From assembly GCF_009724245.1 (NCBI RefSeq), contig NZ_WNNK01000016.1:1-64000 (forward strand): a stretch of DNA of 64,000 nucleotides, read 5' to 3'. The position numbers and the translations under genes were made by a program. Shown one piece after another: positions 57,822-64,000 of this stretch. The notes below the pieces were generated by a model that saw nothing but the letters and a program-made list of their open reading frames with translations, was not told the DNA's origin and made no database searches. Within the stretch, counting starts at the first letter, position 1; every line of letters begins with the position of its first letter. This stretch comes from Pseudomonas spelaei. Lineage in GTDB: Bacteria; Pseudomonadota; Gammaproteobacteria; Pseudomonadales; Pseudomonadaceae.

Positions 57822-58520
57822 ATGGCAGGTTTCGATAAACGCGTGGCGTCCTACGAGGAAGCGCTGGCGGGTCTGGAAGACGGCATGACGGTCCTCGCCG
57901 GTGGCTTTGGCCTGTGCGGGATCCCGGAAAACCTCATCAATGAGATCAAGCGCAAAGGCACCCGCGACTTGACAGTGGTTTCCAACAACTGCGGCGTCGA
58001 CGGCTTCGGTTTGGGCGTGTTGCTGGAAGGCAAGCAGATCAGCAAAGTGATCGCCTCCTACGTCGGTGAAAACGCCCTGTTCGAGAAGCAATTGCTCAGC
58101 GGCGAAATCGAAGTGGTCCTGACGCCCCAAGGCACCCTGGCAGAAAAAATGCGCGCAGGCGGCGCCGGCATCCCGGCCTTCTTCACCGCCACCGGCGTCG
58201 GCACCCCAGTGGCCGAAGGCAAGGAAACCCGCGAATTCAATGGCCGTCCGTACCTGATGGAAGAATCCATCACCGGCGACTTCGCTATCGTCAAAGGCTG
58301 GAAAGCCGACCACTTCGGCAACGTGATCTACCGCCACACGGCACAGAACTTCAACCCGCTGGCCGCCACCGCCGGCAAGATCACCGTGGTCGAGGTCGAG
58401 GAAATCGTCGAGCCGGGCGAGTTGGACCCGTCGCAGATCCACACCCCTGGCATCTACGTCGACCGGATCATCTGCGGCACCTTCGAGAAGCGCATCGAAC
58501 AGCGCACCGTCCGCAAATAA
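57822..58520 (+). CDS. dhcA: 3-oxoacid CoA-transferase subunit A (DhcA/AtoD type)
   Basis: With subunit B this enzyme moves CoA from succinyl-CoA (or acetyl-CoA) to a 3-oxo acid such as acetoacetate or dehydrocarnitine. The 232-residue product has the family motif LAGGFGLCGIPENLINEI (about residues 25-42) and ESITGDFAIVKGWKADHFGNVIYR. The ATG at 57822 was chosen because AGAGG precedes it; an ATG 33 bases earlier is weaker. It heads a three-gene operon with subunit B and thiolase. Confidence 0.9.
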   Translation: MAGFDKRVASYEEALAGLEDGMTVLAGGFGLCGIPENLINEIKRKGTRDLTVVSNNCGVDGFGLGVLLEGKQISKVIASYVGENALFEKQLLSGEIEVVLTPQGTLAEKMRAGGAGIPAFFTATGVGTPVAEGKETREFNGRPYLMEESITGDFAIVKGWKADHFGNVIYRHTAQNFNPLAATAGKITVVEVEEIVEPGELDPSQIHTPGIYVDRIICGTFEKRIEQRTVRK

Positions 58521-58554
58521 TCCTGCCCCAGCCCGAATAACAAGGAGACAAAAC

Positions 58555-59220
58555 ATGGCTCTTACCCGCGAACAAATGGCTCAACGCGTCGCCCGCGAAA
58601 TGCAGGACGGTTTCTACGTCAACCTCGGCATCGGCATTCCGACCCTGGTGGCCAACTACATCCCCGAAGGCATGGAAGTGATGCTGCAGTCGGAAAACGG
58701 CCTGCTGGGCATGGGCCCCTTTCCGACCGAAGAAACCATCGATGCCGACATGATCAACGCCGGCAAGCAGACCGTCACCGCACGCGTCGGCGCCTCGATC
58801 TTTTCCTCTGCAGAGTCCTTCGCAATGATTCGCGGCGGGCATGTCGACCTGACCGTACTGGGTGCGTTTGAAGTCGACGTCCAGGGCAACATCGCCTCGT
58901 GGATGATCCCCGGCAAGCTGGTCAAAGGCATGGGCGGCGCCATGGACCTGGTGGCCGGTGCGGACAACATCATCGTCATCATGACCCACGCCTCCAAGGA
59001 CGGTGAGTCGAAGCTGCTGAGTCGTTGCAGCCTGCCGCTGACCGGTGCCAACTGCATCAAGCGCGTACTGACGGACCTGGCTTACCTGGAAATCGAAAAT
59101 GGCGCTTTTGTCCTCAAGGAACGCGCACCTGGCGTCAGCGTTGAAGAGATTGTCAGCAAGACCGCCGGTAAACTGATCGTCCCGGACCATGTTCCAGAAA
59201 TGCAGTTCGCTGCCCAGTGA
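58555..59220 (+). CDS. dhcB: 3-oxoacid CoA-transferase subunit B (DhcB/AtoA type)
   Basis: This is the catalytic subunit of the CoA-transferase. The 221-residue product has NLGIGIPTLVANYIPEG and the conserved active-site glutamate in QSENGLLGMG (Glu47), which forms the CoA thioester. It starts 34 bases after subunit A behind an AAGGAG, and the thiolase gene follows within a few bases. Confidence 0.91.
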   Translation: MALTREQMAQRVAREMQDGFYVNLGIGIPTLVANYIPEGMEVMLQSENGLLGMGPFPTEETIDADMINAGKQTVTARVGASIFSSAESFAMIRGGHVDLTVLGAFEVDVQGNIASWMIPGKLVKGMGGAMDLVAGADNIIVIMTHASKDGESKLLSRCSLPLTGANCIKRVLTDLAYLEIENGAFVLKERAPGVSVEEIVSKTAGKLIVPDHVPEMQFAAQ

Positions 59221-59231
59221 GGAAAGATTCC

Positions 59232-60413
59232 ATGCAAGACGTCGTCATTGTTGCTGCCACCCGCACCGCCGTGGGCAGCTTTCAGGGCTCCCTGGCCAGT
59301 ATCCCGGCACCGGAGCTGGGCGCTGCGGTGATCCGCCGCCTGCTGGAGCAGACCGGCCTTGACCCCGCGCAAGTGGACGAAGTGATCCTCGGCCAAGTAC
59401 TGACTGCAGGCTCGGGCCAGAACCCGGCGCGCCAGGCATCCATCCTTGCCGGCCTGCCGCACGCCGTACCGGCCATGACCCTGAACAAGGTCTGCGGCTC
59501 AGGCCTCAAGGCCCTGCATCTGGGTGCGCAAGCGATCCGTTGTGGTGACGCCGACGTGATCATCGCCGGCGGCATGGAAAACATGAGCCTGGCGCCCTAT
59601 GTCCTGCCAGCCGCCCGCACCGGCCTGCGCATGGGCCACGCCAAGATGCTCGACAGCATGATCACCGACGGCCTGTGGGATGCGTTCAACGACTACCACA
59701 TGGGCATCACCGCCGAGAACCTGGTGGACAAGTACGGCATCAGCCGTGAAGCCCAGGATGCATTCGCCGCTGCGTCCCAGCAAAAAGCCAGCGCTGCTAT
59801 CGAGGCCGGGCGTTTTGCCGATGAGATCACGCCGATCCTGATCCCCCAGCGCAAGGGCGACCCGATTGCCTTTTCGGTGGATGAACAGCCACGTGCCGGC
59901 ACGACAGCCGAGTCCCTGGCCAAGCTCAAGCCGGCGTTCAAGAAAGACGGCAGTGTCACCGCCGGTAATGCCTCCAGTCTCAACGACGGCGCCGCTGCGG
60001 TGCTGTTGATGAGTGCTGACAAGGCCAAGTCCCTCGGCCTGCCGGTACTGGCCCGTATCGCGAGCTACGCCAATGCCGGCGTTGACCCGGCGATCATGGG
60101 TATTGGCCCGGTCTCGGCCACCCGTCGTTGCCTGGACAAGGCCGGCTGGAAACTGGGCGACCTGGACCTGATCGAAGCCAACGAAGCCTTTGCCGCGCAG
60201 TCGCTGGCGGTGGGCAAGGAACTGGAATGGGATGCGACCAAGGTCAACGTCAACGGCGGCGCGATTGCCATTGGTCACCCGATTGGTGCGTCAGGTTGCC
60301 GGGTGCTGGTGACCCTGCTTCACGAAATGATCAAGCGTGATGCCAAGAAAGGCTTGGCGACCTTGTGCATCGGTGGTGGTCAGGGTGTGGCGTTGGCACT
60401 CGAACGCAGCTGA
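59232..60413 (+). CDS. atoB: Acetyl-CoA acetyltransferase (thiolase)
   Basis: The thiolase splits acetoacetyl-CoA into two acetyl-CoA, completing breakdown of the keto acid activated by DhcAB. The 393-residue product has the nucleophile Cys88 in LNKVCGSGLKAL, the catalytic His349 in GHPIGASGCR and Cys379 in TLCIGGGQG. The ATG at 59232 has GAGGAAAG overlapping the dhcB stop codon. A rho-independent terminator follows, marking the operon end. Confidence 0.94.
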   Translation: MQDVVIVAATRTAVGSFQGSLASIPAPELGAAVIRRLLEQTGLDPAQVDEVILGQVLTAGSGQNPARQASILAGLPHAVPAMTLNKVCGSGLKALHLGAQAIRCGDADVIIAGGMENMSLAPYVLPAARTGLRMGHAKMLDSMITDGLWDAFNDYHMGITAENLVDKYGISREAQDAFAAASQQKASAAIEAGRFADEITPILIPQRKGDPIAFSVDEQPRAGTTAESLAKLKPAFKKDGSVTAGNASSLNDGAAAVLLMSADKAKSLGLPVLARIASYANAGVDPAIMGIGPVSATRRCLDKAGWKLGDLDLIEANEAFAAQSLAVGKELEWDATKVNVNGGAIAIGHPIGASGCRVLVTLLHEMIKRDAKKGLATLCIGGGQGVALALERS

Positions 60414-60433
60414 GTTCAGCGAGCAACAGAGAG

Positions 60434-60469
60434 AAGGCCTGGTTCCACGAAAACCGGGCCTTTTCTTTG
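60434..60469 (+). terminator. Rho-independent terminator after atoB
   Basis: AAGGCCTGGTT (60434-60444) pairs with AACCGGGCCTT (60452-60462), with one G-U pair and a 7-base loop, and continues into TTCTTTG. It is 20 bases after the atoB stop. Confidence 0.8.
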
Positions 60470-60485
60470 CCAGGGGCTGATTTTC

Positions 60486-60508
60486 TGTAGCCGCTGCCGA
60501 GGCACAGG
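60486..60508. repeat. Truncated family B REP (one tip only)
   Basis: TGTAGCCGCTGCCGAGGCAC followed by AGG matches the left arm of family B copies, but the matching right arm is absent before the next gene. It is a remnant or a solo REP. Confidence 0.65.
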
Positions 60509-60532
60509 GTTTTCGGGGCACTCAAGAGGTCT

Positions 60533-60949
60533 TCAGTGCGAATTCGATTGCGGTACCGCAAACACCGCACTCGCCCGTACCACCACCTTCTCCCCCACCT
60601 GCAGGCTGACCGTGGCAAATGCCATCTGCCGTCCACGCTTGTGATTTTCCAGCCGCACCTCGATCCACTCTCCCACCTGCACGGCGCCCATATAGTCCAG
60701 GGTCATGCTCGCCGTCATCAGCGCCAGCGGCGGCTCGCTGGAAAATGCCATCGCATAGCCCATGCCGATATCCGCCAGGGTTGCCAACACACCACCGTGG
60801 ACCGTACCGCGCCCATTGGCGTGACGTGGGTCGGCACGCAGGCCAATTTCCAGTTGCAGGCCTTCGCCCCGGCAATACACCGGACCGAGCAGGTCCAGCA
60901 GCGGGCTGCTGCGAGATAGCGGGGTGAAACCTTCAGGAATAGCGATCAT
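60533..60949 (-). CDS. PaaI-type hotdog thioesterase
   Basis: The 138-residue product is a hotdog-fold acyl-CoA thioesterase. The family motif HANGRGTVHGGVLATLADIGMGYAMA (about residues 42-67) holds the usual Asn and Gly-rich helix start. It probably hydrolyses a short or aromatic acyl-CoA in the cytoplasm. It is convergent with atoB, separated by the terminator and a REP remnant. Substrate not determinable. Confidence 0.85.
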   Translation of the reverse strand: MIAIPEGFTPLSRSSPLLDLLGPVYCRGEGLQLEIGLRADPRHANGRGTVHGGVLATLADIGMGYAMAFSSEPPLALMTASMTLDYMGAVQVGEWIEVRLENHKRGRQMAFATVSLQVGEKVVVRASAVFAVPQSNSH

Positions 60950-61105
60950 GACGAGTTCCTCTTGGGCGTCTGGCTTGAGGTGTAACCCAGCCCCCCTATC
61001 GCGGCTATCAAGATCAACCCCGCAAATCCCCGGCGATACTTTGCGTTAATCCCCAGGAACCGCTTTAATCGCCCTCAACCTCCTCCGACTCCCCAAGGAA
61101 CCGCA

Positions 61106-61900
61106 ATGCGCCACCTGGACGGCAACCCCTCTCTGCTCCGCCACACTGTACTGGTCCTGTTGGCCGGCCTGGCTCTTGGCGGCTGCTCGCCCAAGACACA
61201 CTCCGAAGCCACGGTGATCAGCGGCGAACAAGGCCGCTCCGGGGCGCAGTTGGCCTATGAGCACGAATTGAGCCTGTCCCTGCCCGCCGCGCTGCTGGCG
61301 CCACGGATGCAGGCGACCCGCGAGGCCTGCGAGTCGGCGCGCTTTGGCGCCTGCAACATCCTGGGCATCAAGGAGGACAGCAGCGGTGGCGAGATTGTCC
61401 TGCGCATTGCCCCCGCCGGTGTCGAACCGATGGTGGCGATGGCGGCTGAAGGTGGAAAGCTGGGGCAGCGCATCACCACCGCCGAGGACCTGGCCGATGC
61501 CGTGGCCGACGTTCGCCGCCGCCAGGAACGTTTGTTGGCGCAGCAACAGCGTCTGGATGAACTGGCCAAGCGCAAGGACATCACCGTGGGTGACCTGATC
61601 ACCCTGAGCAAGGAACAAGCGAGCATCGAGAACGACTTGCAGGAACTGGCCCAGGCCGCTGCCGGCCAGCAACGTCGTCTGGATACCAACCGCGTGACCC
61701 TGAACTTCCGGGCCTCCGACGGTGCCCAGCAGCAGTCGCGCTTCAGCCGGATGTTCAGCAACCTCGGCGACAATCTGGTGAACGGCACCGCTGATGCGCT
61801 GGAGCGCGCCAGCTATGTATTGCCGTTCGTGATCCTGGCCTTCCCGGTGTTGTGGTTGTGGGTCTGGTTGTGGCGCAAATTCGTCAAGCGTCGTACCTAA
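61106..61900 (+). CDS. DUF4349 lipoprotein
   Basis: The 264-residue product has a lipoprotein signal (TVLVLLAGLALGGC, lipid Cys near residue 27), a DUF4349 region with a central coiled coil (RRRQERLLAQQQRLDELAKRKDI...SKEQASIENDLQELAQAAAGQQR, about 135-195) and a C-terminal membrane helix (LPFVILAFPVLWLWVWLW). It therefore may be anchored at both ends. Function is unknown. Its end overlaps the convergent DUF1615 gene by four bases. Confidence 0.78.
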   Translation: MRHLDGNPSLLRHTVLVLLAGLALGGCSPKTHSEATVISGEQGRSGAQLAYEHELSLSLPAALLAPRMQATREACESARFGACNILGIKEDSSGGEIVLRIAPAGVEPMVAMAAEGGKLGQRITTAEDLADAVADVRRRQERLLAQQQRLDELAKRKDITVGDLITLSKEQASIENDLQELAQAAAGQQRRLDTNRVTLNFRASDGAQQQSRFSRMFSNLGDNLVNGTADALERASYVLPFVILAFPVLWLWVWLWRKFVKRRT

Positions 61901-62982
61901 CGCTTCATGCACCGCTGATAACGCTCATCCACGCGCTTGGCAAACCAGGCCGTGGTCAGGTTGCGGGTGATCTTCGGGCTTTTCAGCACGATGCCCGGCA
62001 AGATCGCCCGAGGCAGTGGTTTGCCCTCGGCCTTCTCGGCCAGGGCAAAGACCCGTTGATAGAGGGTGGTTTCTTCAAAGTCCAGGCGGTCGCCCTGCTC
62101 CAACTGACTGCGGATGCTCGGGTTACGCATATCCAGGGACTTGCCCAACGAACGCACCGCCAGTTCGGTCGTGCCGGGCAAGATTGAGCCGTAGCGGATC
62201 AGGTCCCCATCCAACGCCAGTGACTTCCCCGAGACGCGGTTCACGGCAGCCTGGAACGCCGCATTGCGGCTGGCGTACCAGCCGGCGTTGAAATCGGCGA
62301 AACGATACAACGGCTGGTCATAGTTCACCGGGTACCCCAACAAGTGAGCGATGCCGAAATACATGCCACCACGACGGGTGAAGACTTCCCGGCGAATCGT
62401 GCCATCCACTGTGTAGGGGTAATTCCGGGCCTGCTTTTCAGCAAAGGCGACGCTAACTTGCATGGGGCCTGCGGTGTGTACCGGATTGAAGCCACCAAAC
62501 AAGGTATTCCCCAACGGTACGACGCTGATGAAGTCGTCAAAGATCGCGCTCAGGTCCTTTTCCGTATGGGCAGCACTCAAGCGATCGGCGTAGGACTTGC
62601 CCGTGGGCGAGCGCAACTGCAGCGCGGTACGCACCAGCACGGCAGGAATGTGCACCTTGCCCGCACGCCGGAGGATTTCGTCCTGGGCAATCTTGCCCAT
62701 GTTCGGCACCGACGGGTCCACCTGATAAGTAGACTCCTGCTCGGTCACCGCCAGTACCGCGCAAATGTTTTCGGTGCTGGGGTAAATCTTCTGGGTATTG
62801 AACGCGGTGTAGATGTCCTGGGCCCAGCCAGCCCTGTCCGCGACTTTAGCCGGCAACAACCGCACAATTTGTGCCTTGACCTCGGCTTCGCTGCGCTCCG
62901 GCTGTTGCTGGGTGCGTTGGCTGGAGCAACCGGCCAGCACCAGCAGCGTGGTCAGGCAGAAGATCAGGCGGGATGAGAACAT
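61897..62982 (-). CDS. DUF1615 lipoprotein
   Basis: The 361-residue product has a lipoprotein signal (IFCLTTLLVLAGC, lipid Cys near residue 19) and matches the DUF1615 family of outer membrane lipoproteins (ENICAVLAVTEQESTYQVDPSVPNMGKIA, GGFNPVHTAGPMQVSVAFAE, RFADFNAGWYASRNAAFQAAVN). The ESTYQ and AGPMQV stretches recall lytic transglycosylases, so action on peptidoglycan is possible. It is convergent with, and overlaps, the DUF4349 gene. Confidence 0.8.
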   Translation of the reverse strand: MFSSRLIFCLTTLLVLAGCSSQRTQQQPERSEAEVKAQIVRLLPAKVADRAGWAQDIYTAFNTQKIYPSTENICAVLAVTEQESTYQVDPSVPNMGKIAQDEILRRAGKVHIPAVLVRTALQLRSPTGKSYADRLSAAHTEKDLSAIFDDFISVVPLGNTLFGGFNPVHTAGPMQVSVAFAEKQARNYPYTVDGTIRREVFTRRGGMYFGIAHLLGYPVNYDQPLYRFADFNAGWYASRNAAFQAAVNRVSGKSLALDGDLIRYGSILPGTTELAVRSLGKSLDMRNPSIRSQLEQGDRLDFEETTLYQRVFALAEKAEGKPLPRAILPGIVLKSPKITRNLTTAWFAKRVDERYQRCMKR

Positions 62983-63118
62983 GGGGCTTCCTTGGACGAC
63001 GATGGGCAGTCATGGCGGACAAGTCTAACGCGGGTTTGCCGACCTGCAGTACTCGCCAGCCGCAGCGCAACTGTGACAGGATCGGACTCCCGCCGTTCCA
63101 ACAAGGAGTTTGAATGCC

Positions 63119-63733
63119 ATGCTCAGCGTAAACTTCCTCATCACTTGCCTGATCGTCGTGCTGATCCCCGGTACCGGCGTGATCTTCACCATTTCCACCG
63201 GGCTTACCGCCGGCAAGCGAGCCAGTGCCTTTGCCGCGCTGGGCTGTACCGCCGGGATCGTCCCGCACTTGTTGGCATCGGTGCTCGGGCTGTCCGCCCT
63301 GCTGCACACCAGTGCGCTGGCCTTTGAAGCGCTGAAGTATGCCGGGGCTGCCTACTTGCTGTACCTGGCCTACGCCACCTGGCGAGACCGTTCGGCCTTT
63401 GCCATGAATGACACGCCCACAGTGTCCAGTGCCCGCAGCCTGATGGTCAGGGGCTGCCTGCTGAACATCCTCAACCCTAAGCTGACGATTTTCTTCCTGG
63501 CGTTCCTGCCGCAGTTCGTCACCCCGGGCAGTACCGCGCCGGCCGTGCAAATGTTGTGGCTGAGCAGTGTGTTCATGGCGATGACGTTGGCAGTGTTTGT
63601 GATCTACGGCCTGCTGGCCAATGTGTTCCGCCGCGCCGTGATCGAATCGCCACGGGTGCAGAACTGGCTGCGCCGCAGCTTTGCCGCGACATTTGCGGGG
63701 TTGGGGCTGAATTTGGCGTTTGCGCAACGCTGA
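63119..63733 (+). CDS. LysE/RhtB family amino acid exporter
   Basis: The 204-residue inner membrane protein has about six helices and the RhtB-type motif LIPGTGVIFTISTGLTAGKRASAFAALGCTAGI (about residues 17-49), plus NILNPKLTIFFLAFLPQFV in the second half. The family exports amino acids or related metabolites. The ATG at 63119 has AAGGAG 10 bases upstream; a TTG at 63110 is too close to it. Substrate unknown. Confidence 0.87.
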   Translation: MLSVNFLITCLIVVLIPGTGVIFTISTGLTAGKRASAFAALGCTAGIVPHLLASVLGLSALLHTSALAFEALKYAGAAYLLYLAYATWRDRSAFAMNDTPTVSSARSLMVRGCLLNILNPKLTIFFLAFLPQFVTPGSTAPAVQMLWLSSVFMAMTLAVFVIYGLLANVFRRAVIESPRVQNWLRRSFAATFAGLGLNLAFAQR

Positions 63734-63744
63734 AGCCATCAACG

Positions 63745-63772
63745 GTAGGAGCTGTCGAGCGCCAGCTCCTAC
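63745..63772. terminator. Hairpin between the LysE-type gene and hemB (REP family A-like tips)
   Basis: GTAGGAGCTG (63745-63754) and CAGCTCCTAC (63763-63772) are exact reverse complements with an 8-base loop. The tips resemble family A REP but the body is missing. It lies 12 bases from both convergent gene ends and may terminate both. Confidence 0.55.
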
Positions 63773-63784
63773 ATTGAATTTACT

Positions 63785-64000
63785 TCAGATCCCGGCCAGT
63801 GCCAGGTCCATTGCGAAGTAGGTAAAGATCAGGTCCGCACCGGCCCGCTTGATCGAACCCAACGTCTCCCGGACGATCCGGCCCTCATCAATGGCCCCTG
63901 CCTGGGCGCCGAACTTGATCATCGCGTACTCGCCACTGACCTGATACGCCGCTACCGGCAAACGCGAGGCTTCGCGGATGTCGCGGATGATGTCCAGGTA
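63785..64000 (-). CDS. hemB: Delta-aminolevulinic acid dehydratase (3' end only)
   Basis: HemB condenses two 5-aminolevulinate to porphobilinogen in haem synthesis. Only the last 71 codons are inside the window, reading YLDIIRDIREASRLPVAAYQ, then VSGEYAMIKFGAQAGAIDEG and the C-terminal RAGADLIFTYFAMDLALAGI, which are recognisable as the HemB C-terminus. The gene continues to the right. Pseudomonads may have more than one HemB-like gene, so the paralogue cannot be fixed. Confidence 0.88.
   Translation of the reverse strand, partial: YLDIIRDIREASRLPVAAYQVSGEYAMIKFGAQAGAIDEGRIVRETLGSIKRAGADLIFTYFAMDLALAGI

Overview
The window is chromosomal DNA of a fluorescent Pseudomonas, most likely of the P. 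fluorescens group. This rests on a pyoverdine maturation and secretion locus, a bkd branched-chain keto acid dehydrogenase operon with its own E3 (lpdV), high GC, many short Pseudomonas-type REP doublets between genes, and typical gene families (DUF1652, CtlX, DhcAB/AtoB). I see no rRNA, tRNA, insertion sequence, prophage or CRISPR array. The gene order is dense and looks like ordinary core and accessory chromosome.

Region 1 (1-13.3 kb) is a pyoverdine cluster: pvdA (cut by the left edge), the ECF sigma gene fpvI, the export pump pvdR-pvdT-opmQ, a glycosyltransferase-like gene of unknown role, pvdP, and pvdM-pvdN-pvdO. Four exact matches to the PvdS iron-starvation promoter (TAAAT-N16-CGT) lie in front of pvdA, pvdR, pvdP and pvdM, and a Fur-like site lies between fpvI and pvdR. 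The anti-sigma gene fpvR, next to fpvI in P. aeruginosa PAO1, is not present here. Region 2 (13.3-16.8 kb) is a sulfide detoxification set: TauE/SafE exporter, sulfide:quinone oxidoreductase, a BigR/SqrR-type ArsR repressor and a divergent persulfide dioxygenase. Region 3 (16.9-23.8 kb) is bkdR, bkdA1-A2-B-lpdV and ilvE, for branched-chain amino acid breakdown. Region 4 (23.9-30.9 kb) has a double GNAT protein, ctlX and ornithine cyclodeaminase, then a basic amino acid type ABC importer with an AsnC-family regulator; together they suggest citrulline/ornithine use.

Region 5 (31-37.4 kb) holds a GNAT protein, an FKBP isomerase, an SLT-like lipoprotein, a membrane protein, a triple-PAS LuxR regulator, a CsbD-like small protein, a DUF1652 protein and an MFS transporter. 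Region 6 (37.5-42.3 kb) is lemA, an M48 metalloprotease and a WG-repeat protein. Region 7 (42.5-47.7 kb) has an XRE-cupin regulator with a glutamine-synthetase-like gamma-glutamylpolyamine ligase, an AlkC-type DNA glycosylase and a DUF3857/transglutaminase protein. Region 8 (47.8-52.2 kb) is a LysR gene divergent from a GMC oxidoreductase and an MHS-type transporter, an uncharacterised catabolic unit. Region 9 (52.4-64 kb) has topB, a CBS-domain protein with a sirtuin, a small conserved protein behind a 549-base gene-free stretch, a dhcR-like LysR gene divergent from dhcA-dhcB-atoB, a thioesterase, a DUF4349 lipoprotein, a DUF1615 lipoprotein, a LysE-type exporter, and the 3' end of hemB at the right edge.

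At least nine copies of one REP doublet family (TGTGGGAGC...GCTCCCACA) and six of a second (TGTAGCCGCT...AGCGGCTACA) fill intergenic gaps. Three genes end on the TAG that the second family carries at its tip.
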